Part shown: positions 32,320-47,814 of the stretch, one piece after another
Position numbering within the stretch: position 1 is the first letter of the stretch
Layout: every line of letters starts with the position of its first letter
Assembly: GCF_013753875.1 (NCBI RefSeq)
Contig: NZ_SMDS01000022.1
Coordinates: 89,424 to 153,423 of the forward strand
Reading direction: 5' to 3'
DNA: 64,000 bases
Source: Candidatus Pantoea persica
Lineage (GTDB): Bacteria > Pseudomonadota > Gammaproteobacteria > Enterobacterales > Enterobacteriaceae
The notes under the pieces: generated by a model
Seen by the model: only the letters and a program-made list of their open reading frames with translations
Told to the model about the DNA's origin: nothing
The model's database searches: none
Translations under genes and position numbers: made by a program

Positions 32320-34147
32320 ACTCTACGGTGACGGACTTCGCCAGATTTCGCGGCTGATCCACGTCGGTGCCTTTAATCAGCGCAACGTGATAGGAAAGCA
32401 GCTGCAGCGGCACGGTGTAGAAAATTGGCGCGATAACCTCTTCTACATGCGGCAGCGAAATGATCTTCATACCGTCGCTGTCGCTGAAGCCGGCGTCCTG
32501 ATCGGCGAACACGTACAGCAAGCCGCCGCGCGCGCGCACCTCTTCAATATTCGACTTCAGCTTTTCCAGCAGCTCGTTATTGGGCGCCACTACGATAACC
32601 GGCATATCGGCGTCAATCAGCGCCAGCGGGCCGTGCTTCAGCTCGCCCGCGGCGTAGGCTTCCGCATGGATATAGGAGATCTCTTTCAGCTTGAGCGCCC
32701 CCTCCATGGCGATCGGATACTGATCTCCGCGGCCGAGGAACAGCGCGTGCTGCTTGTCGGAGAAATCTTCCGCCAGCAGCTCGATGTGCTTGTCCTGCGA
32801 CAGCATCTGCTCGATGCGGCTCGGCAGCGCCTGCAGGCCGGGTACGATCGTGTGCTCTACCTCCGCCGACATGCCGCGCAGGCGGCCCAGCTTCGACACC
32901 AGCATCAGCAGCACGGTAAGCTGCGTGGTGAAGGCTTTGGTCGAAGCGACGCCGATTTCGGTGCCCGCTTTGGTCATCAGCGCTAGGTCGGACTCGCGCA
33001 CCAGAGACGAGCCGGCCACGTTGCAGATCGCCAGCGAGCCTAGGTAGTCCAGCTCTTTGGACAGACGCAACGCCGCCAGCGTATCAGCGGTTTCGCCCGA
33101 CTGAGACAGGGTGATCAGCAGACTGTTTTTGCGTACCGCCGATTTGCGGTAACGGAACTCAGAGGCGATCTCCACGTCACAGGGAATATTCGCCAGCGAT
33201 TCGAACCAGTAGCGCGCCACCATGCCAGAGTTATAAGAGGTGCCGCAGGCGATGATCTGGATATGCTCTACTTGGCTCAGCAGCGCTTCGGCGTGCGGCC
33301 CTAGCTCGCTGAGATCGACCTCGCCGTGGCTGAAACGCCCCGTCAGGGTGTTTTTGATCGCCATCGGCTGCTCATAAATCTCTTTCTGCATATAGTGGCG
33401 ATAGATGCCTTTGTCGCCCGCGTCGTACTGCACGCTGGATTCGATTTCAGGACGGCTGACCTTGTGGCCGGCGCGATCGACGATGGTGACGTCGCGACGG
33501 CTGACCTCGGCGATATCGCCTTCTTCCAGATAGATGAAGCGACGTGTCACCGGCAGCAGCGCCAGCTGGTCGGAGGCGATAAAGTTCTCGCCGACGCCGC
33601 GTCCGATCACCAGCGGGCTGCCTGAACGCGCCGCCACCAGCAGCGACGGATCGCGGCTGTCCATGATCACCATGCCGTAGGCGCCGCGCAGCTGTGGGAT
33701 CACGCGTAGCACTACGTTGCGCAGCGTGCCACCCTGTTTCTGTTCCCTGTGCACCAGATGCGCCACCACTTCGGTGTCGGTTTCAGAAGCGAAGCGATAG
33801 CCGCGCGCCATCAGCGCTTCGCGCAGCGGCTCATGGTTTTCGATAATGCCGTTGTGCACCACGATGATCTGCTCGGAGACGTGCGGGTGCGCGTTGGCTT
33901 CCGACGGCTCGCCGTGGGTTGCCCAGCGCGTATGCGCGATACCGGTGCCGCCAATCAGCGGCTGCTGCTCGGCGGCCTCCGCCAGCATCTGCACTTTGCC
34001 GACGCGGCGCAGACGCGTCACGTGACCCTGACGATCGACCACGGCCAGACCGGCCGAATCATACCCGCGATACTCAAGACGACACAGACCTTCCAGCAGA
34101 ATCTCTGCGATATCGCGTTGTGCTACTGCACCTACAATTCCACACAT
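32318..34147 (-). CDS. glmS: glutamine-fructose-6-phosphate aminotransferase
   Basis: 609 residues from ATG 34147, so that the protein begins [12 protein letters not shown] with the N-terminal nucleophile Cys; upstream in-frame sequence is not coding. Makes glucosamine-6-P, the entry to peptidoglycan and LPS synthesis. Glutaminase domain ([28 protein letters not shown]), then two SIS domains ([38 protein letters not shown]), ending [13 protein letters not shown]. Downstream of glmU, as in E. coli. Intact. Confidence 0.97.
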   Translation of the reverse strand: MCGIVGAVAQRDIAEILLEGLCRLEYRGYDSAGLAVVDRQGHVTRLRRVGKVQMLAEAAEQQPLIGGTGIAHTRWATHGEPSEANAHPHVSEQIIVVHNGIIENHEPLREALMARGYRFASETDTEVVAHLVHREQKQGGTLRNVVLRVIPQLRGAYGMVIMDSRDPSLLVAARSGSPLVIGRGVGENFIASDQLALLPVTRRFIYLEEGDIAEVSRRDVTIVDRAGHKVSRPEIESSVQYDAGDKGIYRHYMQKEIYEQPMAIKNTLTGRFSHGEVDLSELGPHAEALLSQVEHIQIIACGTSYNSGMVARYWFESLANIPCDVEIASEFRYRKSAVRKNSLLITLSQSGETADTLAALRLSKELDYLGSLAICNVAGSSLVRESDLALMTKAGTEIGVASTKAFTTQLTVLLMLVSKLGRLRGMSAEVEHTIVPGLQALPSRIEQMLSQDKHIELLAEDFSDKQHALFLGRGDQYPIAMEGALKLKEISYIHAEAYAAGELKHGPLALIDADMPVIVVAPNNELLEKLKSNIEEVRARGGLLYVFADQDAGFSDSDGMKIISLPHVEEVIAPIFYTVPLQLLSYHVALIKGTDVDQPRNLAKSVTVE

Positions 34148-34299
34148 AAACGTTATTCCTGACCTGATGGTTTTAGGCCATCTTTCGTTGTCATACGACC
34201 TGATATCCGGCATTGCCGGGCTCTCCGAGCCTTGTAGAGAGTGGGGATTATTATTGTATTACTGCTGCGGCCAGGGCAGGGCAGGGCTGGCCGTTAAAA

Positions 34300-35670
34300 T
34301 CACTTTTTCTTCGCCGGACGCTGCCAGTCCGCTTTGCTGTTCTGTTCTTTGCGGTTGTAGACCAGCGCCGCCTCGGTGACATCTTTCATGACCGTGGTGC
34401 CCGCCGCAATGGTGGCACCCGCCGCCACGCTCACCGGCGCCACCAGCTGGGTGTCGGAGCCGACAAAGACGTTGTCGCCGATAATGGTTTTTGATTTGTT
34501 CGCGCCGTCGTAGTTGCAGGTAATGGTGCCCGCACCGATATTGACGTTGGCGCCGATCTCCGCGTCGCCGAGGTAGCTCAGGTGGCCCGCCTTGGAGCCT
34601 TTGCCCAGCCTCGCCTTTTTCATCTCGACGAAGTTACCGACGTGCGCGGCCTGCGCCAGTTCGCTGCCGGGACGCAGGTGCGCGAAAGGTCCCACGGTGC
34701 AGTCGGCGGCGAGGTTGGCATCCTCGATCACCGAACAGGAGCTGATTTCACAGTTATCGCCGATGGCGCTGTTTTTGATGATGCAGCCCGCGCCGATTTT
34801 GACGCCGTTACCCAGCGTGACTTCGCCTTCGATAATCACGTTAGCATCGATGTCGACGTCGCGGCCGTGCGTCAGCGTGCCGCGCAGGTCGAAGCGTGCC
34901 GGATCGCGCAGCATAACGCCCGCCAGCAGCAGTTTTTCCGCCTGTTCGCGTTGATAAACCCGCTCCAGCGTCGCCAGCTGAAGGCGGTTGTTGACGCCGT
35001 CGGTTTCGCTGGCGCGCGTAGGATGCACCGCGTTGATCTGGTGGCCTTCCTGGTGCGCCAGCGCGATAATATCGGTGATGTAATACTCGCCCTGCGCGTT
35101 GTTGTTGGTGAGCTGCGCCAACCAGAGCTTCAGATCGCCGCCGTTGGCCACCAGAATGCCGGTGTTGATTTCCGCGATCGTCAGCTGCTCCGGCGTAGCG
35201 TCTTTCTGCTCGATAATGCCAACGATGTTGCCGTTTTCGCGCACGATGCGGCCATAGCCGCTGGGATCGTCCAGCACCACCGTCAGCAGGCCGATGCCGC
35301 CCGCCGGCTTCGCGTCGCACAGGCGCTGCAGCGTCGCCTGAGCGATCAGCGGCACGTCGCCATAGAGTATCAGGATGTCTTCATCATCAGCGAATGCGGG
35401 CGCGGCCTGCTGCACGGCATGGCCGGTGCCTAGCTGCTCCGCCTGCAGCACCCAGTTAAGCGACGGCTCACTCAGCACAGTCTTGAGCCTGTCGCCTCCG
35501 TGGCCGTAAACCAGATGAATGCGCTGCGCGCCGAGGCCGATTGAGGCGTCGATCACGTGCTGGACCATGGGCTTGCCTGCAAGCGTGTGCAGGACTTTGG
35601 GCAGATCGGAATACATACGGGTGCCCTTTCCGGCAGCAAGGATCACCACGCTCATAGAGCTGTTAGACAT
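34300..35670 (-). CDS. glmU: bifunctional GlmU: N-acetylglucosamine-1-P uridylyltransferase / glucosamine-1-P acetyltransferase
   Basis: 456 residues from ATG 35670, preceded by CAGGATGATT. Makes UDP-GlcNAc. N-terminal pyrophosphorylase domain: [46 protein letters not shown]. The C-terminal left-handed beta helix of hexapeptide repeats ([43 protein letters not shown]) carries the acetyltransferase site. About 150 bp separate it from glmS, the region where the GlmZ-regulated leader lies in E. coli. Intact. Confidence 0.97.
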   Translation of the reverse strand: MSNSSMSVVILAAGKGTRMYSDLPKVLHTLAGKPMVQHVIDASIGLGAQRIHLVYGHGGDRLKTVLSEPSLNWVLQAEQLGTGHAVQQAAPAFADDEDILILYGDVPLIAQATLQRLCDAKPAGGIGLLTVVLDDPSGYGRIVRENGNIVGIIEQKDATPEQLTIAEINTGILVANGGDLKLWLAQLTNNNAQGEYYITDIIALAHQEGHQINAVHPTRASETDGVNNRLQLATLERVYQREQAEKLLLAGVMLRDPARFDLRGTLTHGRDVDIDANVIIEGEVTLGNGVKIGAGCIIKNSAIGDNCEISSCSVIEDANLAADCTVGPFAHLRPGSELAQAAHVGNFVEMKKARLGKGSKAGHLSYLGDAEIGANVNIGAGTITCNYDGANKSKTIIGDNVFVGSDTQLVAPVSVAAGATIAAGTTVMKDVTEAALVYNRKEQNSKADWQRPAKKK

Positions 35671-35777
35671 AATCATCCTGACAGATTTTTTGACATGCGA
35701 AAGTTAAACGATTTACCCCTGAGATTACTACATTTTTCTCAGGTCGAAATTAGGCGCGCGCCGCGATTATGGCGGGG

Positions 35778-35810
35778 ATAAAAAAATGCCAGCCCAATGG
35801 GCTGGCATTT
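35778..35810 (-). terminator. atp operon terminator
   Basis: Long stem AATGCCAGCCC/GGGCTGGCATT with a short loop, followed on the minus strand by T6 (the plus-strand A-run 35780-35785). Lies 20 bp after atpC. Confidence 0.88.
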
Positions 35811-35829
35811 CGTAATGCATAAAGCCTGA

Positions 35830-36249
35830 TTACATCGCTTTTTTGGTCAGCTCGATCACGCGCAGTTTAGCAATGGCTTTCGCCAGCTCCGCAGAGGCCT
35901 GAGCATAGTCCACGTCGCCGTGGCTGCTGTTCATATGCGCTTCTACTTTGAGTTTCGCTTCCAGAGCGCGCGCCTCGTCCAAGTCGGTACCGCGGATAGC
36001 GGTATCGGCCAGAACGGTGGTGCTGCCCGGCTGCACTTCCAGCACGCCGCCAGAGAGGTAGATATACTCCTCTTCGCCGTGCTGCTTCACGATACGGATC
36101 ATTCCAGGCTTGATGGCAGTCAGCAGCGGCGTGTGGCCCGGGAAGATTCCCAGCTCACCTTCACTGCCTGACACCTGAATCTTCTGCACCAGGCCAGAGA
36201 AAAGCTGCTTCTCCGCGCTGACGACGTCCAGGTGATAAGTCATAGCCAT
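35830..36249 (-). CDS. atpC: F1F0 ATP synthase subunit epsilon
   Basis: 139 residues, the E. coli length: [47 protein letters not shown], the helix-turn-helix C-terminus ending VIELTKKAM. Rotor stalk subunit that couples gamma to the c-ring and can inhibit hydrolysis. Last gene of the atp operon. Confidence 0.98.
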   Translation of the reverse strand: MAMTYHLDVVSAEKQLFSGLVQKIQVSGSEGELGIFPGHTPLLTAIKPGMIRIVKQHGEEEYIYLSGGVLEVQPGSTTVLADTAIRGTDLDEARALEAKLKVEAHMNSSHGDVDYAQASAELAKAIAKLRVIELTKKAM

Positions 36250-36273
36250 ATCTGTCCTCCCGGGAAACCGTTA

Positions 36274-37695
<1,422 letters not shown>

Positions 37696-37810
37696 TTACC
37701 CGTCTTAACAGACGCCGCAGCAGCGTTGCCTGCTTGTGCTCGCCCCGAGCGTGCCCGCGCGTCGTTCTGTTGCCGGCAGGCTTTGGCGCCTGTTATGCGG
37801 GTATACCTGG

Positions 37811-38677
37811 TTAAACCGCGGAGGCTCCCGAGACGATCTCGGTGAGTTCCTGGGTGATGCTGGCCTGACGAGCTTTGTTGTAAACCAACTGCAGCTCTTT
37901 GATCAGGTTTCCGCCGTTGTCGGTTGCGGCTTTCATCGCCACCATACGTGCGGCCTGCTCACTGGCCAGGTTTTCCACCACACCCTGATAAACCTGCGAT
38001 TCGACATAACGACGCAGCAGGGTATCCAGCAGCGCTTTCGGATCGGGCTCGTAAAGGTAATCCCAGGTCTTCGCCTTCATATCTTCTTCACCTTCCGCTG
38101 GCGGTAACGGCAGCAGTTGGGTAATAGCCGGAGTCTGAGACATGGTGTTATTGAATTTGTTGCTGACGACATAGAGCTTGTCGATACGACCTTCGTCGTA
38201 AGCCTGCAACATTACTTTTACCGGGCCGATCAATGCAGACAGGGAAGGTTTGTCTCCCATGCCGGTGACCTGCGCCACGATGTTGCCGCCTACAGAGCCG
38301 AAGAACGCCAGGCCTTTGGAACCGATAATCGCCAGATCGCTCTGTACGCCTTTATCGGACCAGGCTTTCATATCCGCCAGCAACTTTTTCAACAGGTTAA
38401 TGTTCAAACCACCACAAAGCCCGCGGTCAGTCGAAACGACCAGGTAGCCGACGCGCTTAACGTCGCGCTCTTCTAGGTAAGGGTGCTTGTATTCCAGATT
38501 GCCTAACGCAAGGTGACCAATCACTTTGCGCATGGTATCTGCATACGGACGGCTGGCCGCCATGCGTTCCTGCGTTTTACGCATTTTGGAGGCGGCGACC
38601 ATTTCCATCGCTTTGGTGATCTTCTGCGTGTTTTTCACGCTTCCGATCTTGTTACGTATCTCTTTTGCGCCGGCCAT
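37811..38677 (-). CDS. atpG: F1F0 ATP synthase subunit gamma
   Basis: 288 residues from ATG 38677 ([34 protein letters not shown]); the open frame extends 20 codons further up but without homology. Central rotor shaft; N- and C-terminal helices form the coiled coil (end: [28 protein letters not shown]), and [10 protein letters not shown] is conserved. Between atpA and atpD. Confidence 0.97.
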   Translation of the reverse strand: MAGAKEIRNKIGSVKNTQKITKAMEMVAASKMRKTQERMAASRPYADTMRKVIGHLALGNLEYKHPYLEERDVKRVGYLVVSTDRGLCGGLNINLLKKLLADMKAWSDKGVQSDLAIIGSKGLAFFGSVGGNIVAQVTGMGDKPSLSALIGPVKVMLQAYDEGRIDKLYVVSNKFNNTMSQTPAITQLLPLPPAEGEEDMKAKTWDYLYEPDPKALLDTLLRRYVESQVYQGVVENLASEQAARMVAMKAATDNGGNLIKELQLVYNKARQASITQELTEIVSGASAV

Positions 38678-38730
38678 TAGCTTCTCCTCCAAAGCCTTGC
38701 GGCCTGTCTTTTCAGACAAGCCGCCAGACA

Positions 38731-40272
<1,542 letters not shown>

Positions 40273-40286
40273 ATACTCCAGTCCCC

Positions 40287-40820
40287 TTAAGACTGCAAGG
40301 CGTCTGCCAGACGCTCAAGACGGCCGCGCACGCTGCCATCAATGACCAGATCACCCGCACGGATGATCACGCCTGCCATGACGGACTTATCAATTTTGCA
40401 ATTCAGCTTAACTTTGCGTGACAGACGTTTTTCCATCGCGGCGCTGATGTTAGTCAGCTGGCTGTCACTCAGTGTACTGGCGGAAATCACATCAACCTCA
40501 GCGGTCGCCTCATAGGTGTCGCGCAGTTGAATGTACTGTTCCAGTACAGCCGGAAGCGCTGTCAAACGTCCGTTCTCAGCCATAACCTTAATCAGGTTCT
40601 GCCCGTGTTCATCTAATTGATCGCCGCAGACGGCAATGAAAGAAGCCGATAACGCTTCCGGCTTCAGCATGCCAGAAAGCAGATCGGCCATTTGTTCATT
40701 GCGTGCTACGGTCGCGGCGAACGCCAGCATCTCTTGCCAGCGTTCAATGCTTTGATGCTCAACAGCAAAGTCAAAAGCTGCTTTGGCGTAGGGGCGAGCT
40801 ACAGTAATCAGTTCAGACAT
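40287..40820 (-). CDS. atpH: F1F0 ATP synthase subunit delta
   Basis: 177 residues, E. coli length. [32 protein letters not shown] at the start and [33 protein letters not shown] at the end are the family signature. Peripheral stalk subunit that links alpha3beta3 to the b dimer. Confidence 0.98.
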   Translation of the reverse strand: MSELITVARPYAKAAFDFAVEHQSIERWQEMLAFAATVARNEQMADLLSGMLKPEALSASFIAVCGDQLDEHGQNLIKVMAENGRLTALPAVLEQYIQLRDTYEATAEVDVISASTLSDSQLTNISAAMEKRLSRKVKLNCKIDKSVMAGVIIRAGDLVIDGSVRGRLERLADALQS

Positions 40821-40834
40821 CAGCCCCTCCCTCC

Positions 40835-41305
40835 TTACAGTTCAGCGACCAGTTTATCAACGATGTCGCTGTTAGCAGCTTCATCCACGGAACGTTCGAT
40901 TATTTTCTCGGCGCCAGCTATTACCAGCAACGCGACTTGCTTACGCAGCTCTTCGCGGGAACGTTTACGCTCGGCTTCGATCTCTGCCTGCGCCTGCGCC
41001 ACAATGCGGTTACGCTCGTTCTCGGCTTCAGTTTTCGCTTCGTCCAGAATCTGAGCGCGGCGTTTGGTCGCCTGCTCGATAATGACCTGAGCTTCTTCTT
41101 TGGCTTTTTTCAGCTGGTCGGTCGCATTAGCCTGTGCGAGATCCAAATTCTTCTTCGCGCGCTCAGCAGAAGCAAGGCCTTCAGCAATTTCTTTCTGGCG
41201 CTTTTCGATGGCTGCCATAATCGGCGGCCATACGTACTTCATGCAGAATGCGACGAATAGGATGAACGCGATGGCCTGGCCGAGGATTGTTGCGTTAATG
41301 TTCAC
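40835..41305 (-). CDS. atpF: F1F0 ATP synthase subunit b
   Basis: 156 residues. One N-terminal membrane helix ([27 protein letters not shown]) followed by a long charged coiled coil rich in Ala/Glu/Lys. Peripheral stalk. Full length. Confidence 0.98.
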   Translation of the reverse strand: MNINATILGQAIAFILFVAFCMKYVWPPIMAAIEKRQKEIAEGLASAERAKKNLDLAQANATDQLKKAKEEAQVIIEQATKRRAQILDEAKTEAENERNRIVAQAQAEIEAERKRSREELRKQVALLVIAGAEKIIERSVDEAANSDIVDKLVAEL

Positions 41306-41337
41306 AGCACAATGCCTCTAATTAAATTGTTAACTTA

Positions 41338-41675
<338 letters not shown>

Positions 41676-41705
41676 TCAGTTAAAATGCTTAGTGTTGAGA
41701 AAAAA

Positions 41706-42942
<1,237 letters not shown>

Positions 42943-43644
42943 GGCGCTGTTACTCTCCTGCCCCATAAGGGGTATGTCGCGTGTCGTAGACTGCCCTTAC
43001 TCACTCGAGTCAAGCAGCATAAAGCCGTTGCAAATTATACGGGCCACACCTGCGATTTTAATCCGTAAGTAGCCAAAAGGTGAACAATTATTTAAATTTC
43101 TTCCCGAACGGCTATTTTTCCAAAGATTACCGGCTGGAATGCTCTTGCTGCGCAGCTGAAATTCCCTGTCAGCTCTGCCTTTAAAGTGTGATCCATATCA
43201 CATCCTAAGCACTAACGCGCCGGTATAAATTACCGACAAGCAATAATAACGGCGGCTAACTTCTCCTTAAACCTATAGCAATCAGCTACTTAGAAATTAT
43301 CATTATCGCGCGCCAGAACGCGCTTATTTTCGATAAAAACAGTCGATTGACAACCCAGAATGCGGCAAGAACGTTAAATTGATATTACGTACGCAGAGTT
43401 ATTACCTCGATATATTTGCTAGCATGATTATAATTTTACACCGCGGTGCCGTTAAAAGTGATCTTCCTGATAAATAAATGTGAATTAAAAGCTAAATGTA
43501 ATAGAGCTTTTCGGATAATTTCCGTGAGCCTTGTTGACCTTGTTTCGCTAACGCCGTCGTGAAAATTACCTCACGTCCGGCAACCGACTGCTTAACTTTT
43601 AGACGGCGTGCCCGCTAAGGCAATCAGCGGGTGGCCGTTAAACC
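42943..43644. other. atp operon upstream region, 700 bp without a gene
   Basis: No credible frame. Holds the atp promoter region: on the minus strand a perfect TATAAT at 43034-43039 with only a weak -35 (TTAAAA-like) about 16-17 bp upstream, roughly 85 bp before the atpI start. A CRP-type site lies further up (43187-43202). The left two thirds are AT-rich with many TTAA/ATTAT tracts. Confidence 0.6.
43187..43202 (-). promoter_or_regulatory. CRP-type palindrome upstream of the atp operon
   Basis: TGTGATCCATATCACA has both perfect CRP half-sites (TGTGA, TCACA) with the standard six-base spacer, flanked by AAAG on the left. Centre about 250 bp upstream of the atpI ATG and ~155 bp from the TATAAT. 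No other gene starts nearby, since rsmG also reads leftwards into this region. Confidence 0.65.
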
Positions 43645-44277
43645 TTACTGCCCGTAGGGCCACTGGCGCGCAATCACCACCAGGTGGCGCTCCTCTTCCA
43701 GCTCAGGCACTTGCAGCGCTTCAACGAATACCAGGCGAAAACCGGCCGGCAGGCTGGCGATCTCCTCATCGGGGCGCACGCCCTTCAGCACATAGAACTG
43801 GCCCTGCGCGGACGGCAGCTGGTGACACCAGCTCACCATATCCTGCAGCGAGGCGAAAGCGCGGCTAATCACACCGTCGAACGGCGTCTCTGACGGGAAC
43901 TCCTCTACCCTGCTCTGCACTGGAGTGACGTTGGTTAACCCCAGCTCATACTGCACCTGGCGTAAAAAGCGCACGCGCTTGCCCAGGCTGTCCAGCAGGG
44001 TGAACTGCGCCTGCGGCATTACGATCGCCAGCGGAATGCCCGGCAGGCCGGGACCGGTGCCGACATCGATAAAGCGTTTGCCCTTGAGGTGCGGCACCAC
44101 GACGATGCTGTCAAGAATATGGCGCACCAGCATCTGCTGCGGATCGCGCACCGAGGTCAGGTTGTAGGCTTTGTTCCACTTGTCCAGCAGACCGACATAG
44201 GCGACCAGCTGCGCTTTTTGCTGATCGGAGAGAAAAATATTAGCTACCTTCAGCAGCGAGGTGAGTTTTGTGATCAC
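43645..44277 (-). CDS. rsmG: 16S rRNA (guanine527-N7)-methyltransferase
   Basis: 210 residues. [26 protein letters not shown] and the SAM-binding [35 protein letters not shown] are intact, as is [16 protein letters not shown]. Methylates G527 of 16S rRNA (loss gives streptomycin resistance). 42 bp after mnmG. Confidence 0.96.
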   Translation of the reverse strand: MITKLTSLLKVANIFLSDQQKAQLVAYVGLLDKWNKAYNLTSVRDPQQMLVRHILDSIVVVPHLKGKRFIDVGTGPGLPGIPLAIVMPQAQFTLLDSLGKRVRFLRQVQYELGLTNVTPVQSRVEEFPSETPFDGVISRAFASLQDMVSWCHQLPSAQGQFYVLKGVRPDEEIASLPAGFRLVFVEALQVPELEEERHLVVIARQWPYGQ

Positions 44278-44319
44278 AGCATGAGTCCAGTCAGTGGGGG
44301 CGAGGAACCTCGCCCCATT

Positions 44320-46215
44320 TCAGGTCAGGCGCTTTTGCGCAGCAGCCCTTGTTTTTTTCAGGTAAATAAGCAAAATGGAGATCGCCGCAGGCGTAATGCC
44401 GGAAATGCGCGACGCTTGTCCGATAGAGGAGGGCTTGTAGTCATTCAGCTTGGAGATCACCTCGTTGGACAGGCCGCTGACCTGACGATAGTCCAGCTCG
44501 GTCGGCAACAGCGTATTCTCATTGCGCTGCTGGCGATAGATTTCTTCCTGCTGGCGCGCAATGTAGCCTTCGTACTTCACCTGAATCTCGACCTGTTCGG
44601 CCACCTGCGTGTCCATCAGCGCCGGACCGAAGCTCGGCAGCGCGGTAAGCTGCGCGTAGGTCAGTTCCGGGCGGCGCAGCAGATCTTCGCCGCTCACCTC
44701 TTTAGTCAGCGCCGCGTTCAGCAGGCCGTTCACTTCCGCGACGTTTTCCGACCTCGGATGGATCCAGCAATCGCGCAAACGCTGACGCTCCTGCTCAATT
44801 GCCTCCAGCTTCTGGTTGAAGCGCGCCCAGCGTGCGTCGTCCACTAGGCCCAGCTCGCGGCCGGTTTCGGTCAGACGTAGATCGGCGTTGTCTTCGCGCA
44901 GCATCAGACGATACTCGGCGCGCGAGGTAAACATGCGGTAGGGCTCTTTGGTGCCGAGGGTGCAGAGGTCGTCCACTAGCACGCCGAGATAGGCCTGATC
45001 GCGACGCGGCACCCAGCCCTCTTTGTCGGCGGACTGGCGTCCGGCGTTGAGGCCGGCCAGCAGACCCTGAGCGGCCGCCTCTTCGTAGCCGGTGGTGCCG
45101 TTGATCTGCCCGGCGAAGAACAGACCGTGAATATATTTGCTCTCCAGCGTCGGCTTGAGATCGCGCGGATCGAAGAAGTCATACTCGATGGCATAGCCCG
45201 GACGGACGATCTTCGCGTTCTCCAGACCCTTCATCGAGCGCACGATCTGCATCTGCACGTCAAACGGCAGGCTGGTAGAGATGCCGTTCGGGTAGATTTC
45301 GTTGCTGGTCAGCCCCTCCGGCTCGAGGAAGATCTGGTGTGCGTTGCGATCGGCGAAGCGCATCACCTTGTCTTCGACCGACGGGCAGTAGCGCGGGCCG
45401 ATCCCTTCGATGATCCCGGCACACATCGGGCTGCGATCGAGGTTATTGCGGATCACCTCGTGGGTCTGCTCGTTGGTATGGGTGATCCAGCAGGGCACCT
45501 GTTGCGGATGCTGCGACGCATCGCCCATGAACGAGACGACCGGCATCGGGTTATCGCTGTGCTGCGGGCTGAGCACGGAAAAATCGATAGTGCGCGCGTC
45601 AATGCGCGGCGGTGTACCGGTTTTCAGGCGGCTGACGCGCAGCGGCAGCGCACGCAGGCGCTTCGCCAGCGGAATCGACGGCGGATCGCCGGCGCGGCCG
45701 CCGCTGTAGTTATCCAGCCCAATATGAATTTTGCCGTCGAGGAAGGTGCCGACGGTGAGCACGACTGTCTCGGCGCGGAACTTCAGCCCCATCTGGGTCA
45801 CGGCGCCCACGACGCGATCGTTTTCCACGATAAGATCGTCAACCGCCTGCTGGAAGATCATCAGGTTGAGCTGATTCTCCAGCGCAGTGCGTACCGCCTG
45901 GCGATACAGCACGCGATCCGCCTGCGCGCGAGTGGCGCGCACGGCAGGGCCTTTACTGCTGTTTAGTATCCTAAACTGAATGCCCGTTTTATCGATCGAG
46001 GTGGCCATCAGGCCGCCCAAGGCATCCACTTCCTTAACCAGATGTCCTTTTCCAATGCCACCGATCGCCGGGTTGCAGGACATTTGTCCAAGCGTATCAA
46101 TGTTATGGGTGAGTAACAGAGTTTGCTGACCCATTCGGGCAGCGGCCATCGCGGCTTCTGTGCCCGCATGACCACCACCAATCACGATGACGTCAAAAGG
46201 ATCTGGATAAAACAT
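44320..46215 (-). CDS. mnmG: tRNA uridine-5-carboxymethylaminomethyl modification enzyme MnmG (GidA)
   Basis: 631 residues. FAD-binding start [49 protein letters not shown], then [37 protein letters not shown] and the C-terminal helical domain ([16 protein letters not shown]...[19 protein letters not shown]). Works with MnmE on wobble U34 of several tRNAs. Its promoter lies beside oriC; transcription away from the origin is known to influence initiation. Intact. Confidence 0.97.
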   Translation of the reverse strand: MFYPDPFDVIVIGGGHAGTEAAMAAARMGQQTLLLTHNIDTLGQMSCNPAIGGIGKGHLVKEVDALGGLMATSIDKTGIQFRILNSSKGPAVRATRAQADRVLYRQAVRTALENQLNLMIFQQAVDDLIVENDRVVGAVTQMGLKFRAETVVLTVGTFLDGKIHIGLDNYSGGRAGDPPSIPLAKRLRALPLRVSRLKTGTPPRIDARTIDFSVLSPQHSDNPMPVVSFMGDASQHPQQVPCWITHTNEQTHEVIRNNLDRSPMCAGIIEGIGPRYCPSVEDKVMRFADRNAHQIFLEPEGLTSNEIYPNGISTSLPFDVQMQIVRSMKGLENAKIVRPGYAIEYDFFDPRDLKPTLESKYIHGLFFAGQINGTTGYEEAAAQGLLAGLNAGRQSADKEGWVPRRDQAYLGVLVDDLCTLGTKEPYRMFTSRAEYRLMLREDNADLRLTETGRELGLVDDARWARFNQKLEAIEQERQRLRDCWIHPRSENVAEVNGLLNAALTKEVSGEDLLRRPELTYAQLTALPSFGPALMDTQVAEQVEIQVKYEGYIARQQEEIYRQQRNENTLLPTELDYRQVSGLSNEVISKLNDYKPSSIGQASRISGITPAAISILLIYLKKTRAAAQKRLT

Positions 46216-46656
46216 TAAGTGGTACCTCGTTGATGAACAGGCTGGGATCGTTGCTCTAGACGGTGGATTCTACTGAAATCCCTCCTGGGGTAAAAGTGGC
46301 GGGATCCATGGGTTTTAAAAGAAAGGAGCTTTATTCTGTATTATGATCTTTCTGTTAGATTTCTTATTTGGATCGCCTCACGCTGTGGATAAGGCGAGAA
46401 AGCCCAGTAAGATCATCTAGAAAGAAAGGATCGCTTGCTGTGAGTGATCGGTGATCCGGATCCGTATAAACTGAGATCAAAATGGTCACTTATACATATC
46501 CTGAAAAAGCATTATCGGTTGTTCTCTGGATAACCACCTGTTTTGCGCAGCATACAGGCAGTTTATCCATAAAAAAAGCGATCGCGATCCGCTGAAAACA
46601 GAATTTTCAACTAGTGATCCGGCAAAAAAGGCGATCCCCTGTGGCGAAAGATCCGC
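46216..46656. other. oriC: chromosomal replication origin oriC
   Basis: Lies between mnmG and mioC as in E. coli. About 14 GATC sites in ~350 bp. AT-rich 13-mer region at ~46330-46372 (one clear GATCTTTCTGTTA, the flanking two reading GAGCTTTATTCTG and GATTTCTTATTTG). DnaA boxes in E. coli order: R1 TGTGGATAA (46384-46392, perfect), R2 TTATACATA (46490-46498), R3 TCTGGATAA (46525-46533), R4 TTATCCATA (46563-46571). R2 and R4 both carry T instead of C at the eighth base of TTATNCACA. The stretch between R1 and R2 (AAAGGATCGCTTGCTGTGAGTGATCGG) keeps the IHF/low-affinity site layout. Confidence 0.92.
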
Positions 46657-47097
46657 TTAAAGATGGCTAAGCCAGCCGCTGAGCCAGGCCTCAGCCGGAT
46701 CTTCGGGGATCTCATGCTCCAGCACGTCAATTTCCAGCCGATCGCCGATACGCTGTGCGCCGCGCGCGATCAGCAACTCGTCCAGCATGCGGATTGCGCC
46801 ACAGAAGAGATCGTATTCATGGTTGCCGAGGCCGACCGCGCCGAAGCGCAGCGCCGACAGATCAGGCTGGGTTTCCTCAATCGCCTCATACAGGGGATGC
46901 AGATTGTCGGGCAGTTCGCCTGCGCCGTGCGTCGAGGTGACGATCAGCCAGATGCCCTGCTGCGGCAGCGCATCCAGTGCCGGACCGTGCAGCAGTTCGG
47001 TCGAAAAACCCGCGTCCTGCAGCTTTTCTTCCAGATGCTCGGCCACATATTCTGCGCTGCCCAGCGTGCTGCCACTGATTAAGGTAATGTCGGCCAT
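46657..47097 (-). CDS. mioC: flavodoxin-like protein MioC
   Basis: 146 residues from ATG 47097 (MADITLISGSTLGSAEYVAEHLEEKL). FMN phosphate loop SGSTLGSAEY, then VTSTHGAGELPDNLHPLYEAI and FGAVGLGNHEYDLFCGA. Supports biotin synthase in vitro; transcription from its promoter crosses oriC. Intact. Confidence 0.95.
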   Translation of the reverse strand: MADITLISGSTLGSAEYVAEHLEEKLQDAGFSTELLHGPALDALPQQGIWLIVTSTHGAGELPDNLHPLYEAIEETQPDLSALRFGAVGLGNHEYDLFCGAIRMLDELLIARGAQRIGDRLEIDVLEHEIPEDPAEAWLSGWLSHL

Positions 47098-47252
47098 TAT
47101 GATCTCCCTGAAATAAAGGCGAGCATTGTACGCTGTGATCAAGCCGTGATCTACCTGTGGAAAATAGGGTTAATAAAATAAGCGAAGAGAACGCAGCCGT
47201 TAGCGCAGGCGGTGTTCGTCCGGGATAAGCTTGTGCACAGAAAGAAAAAGGA

Positions 47253-47711
47253 TCAAGGCTTGATGGTGCGCATGATCAGGTTTTGCAGCGAGATCAGCGT
47301 TTCGGTGGACTGTATTTCATCGATGGTCTGGATCTTATTGATCAGCACCTGCTGCAGTGCATCGATGGATCGGTTCATCACCTTGATAAAGATGCTGTAG
47401 TGGCCGGTGGTGTACCAAGCTTCCACCACTTCATCCAGCGCCTCCAGCTTGCTGAGCGCGGCCGGGTAGTCGCGCGCGCTTTTCAGGATAATGCCGATAA
47501 AGCAGTAGACGTCGAACCCCAGCTGGCGCGGGTCGATCTCAACCCGCGTGCCGAGAATAATGCCCGCCTGCTTCATTTTTTCCACGCGCACATGGATGGT
47601 GCCCAGGCTGACGTTAAGCTGCTTCGCCAGCTCGGCATAGGTGCGGGCGTTCTCCAGCAGCACATTGAGGATCTCGCGATCCAGGTTGTCCAGTTGCAGT
47701 GATTCGGCTAT
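47253..47711 (-). CDS. asnC: AsnC/Lrp-family regulator with ATA in place of the start codon
   Basis: The homologous start is at 47711 and gives exactly the E. coli length (152), but the codon is ATA: GAGGATGAT-ATA-GCC-GAA-TCA. The only other in-frame starts are inside the HTH (GTG 47663, giving 136 residues). The HTH reads LENARTYAELAKQLNVSLGTIHVRVEKMKQAGII and has lost one residue relative to E. coli (RTAYAEL). Ligand domain YTTGHYSIFIKVM...IQSTETLISLQNLIMRTIKP is complete. AsnC activates asnA; asnA itself is not found here. Probably translated poorly or not at all. Confidence 0.8.
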   Translation of the reverse strand: MAESLQLDNLDREILNVLLENARTYAELAKQLNVSLGTIHVRVEKMKQAGIILGTRVEIDPRQLGFDVYCFIGIILKSARDYPAALSKLEALDEVVEAWYTTGHYSIFIKVMNRSIDALQQVLINKIQTIDEIQSTETLISLQNLIMRTIKP

Positions 47712-47814
47712 ATCATCCTCGGGTCAGCTCTTCTTGTTTTGAACAGAGGTGAATGTGCAGCAAAACGGGGCGGCAGGCAATCTCCGGCAGCGGCGTTTGC
47801 CGCTGCCGTTGGGC

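Noticed and set aside
46570..46660. A second origin-like cluster of GATC sites right of R4
   Set aside because: Only scattered GATC and no DnaA-box-like 9-mers; treated as the edge of oriC.
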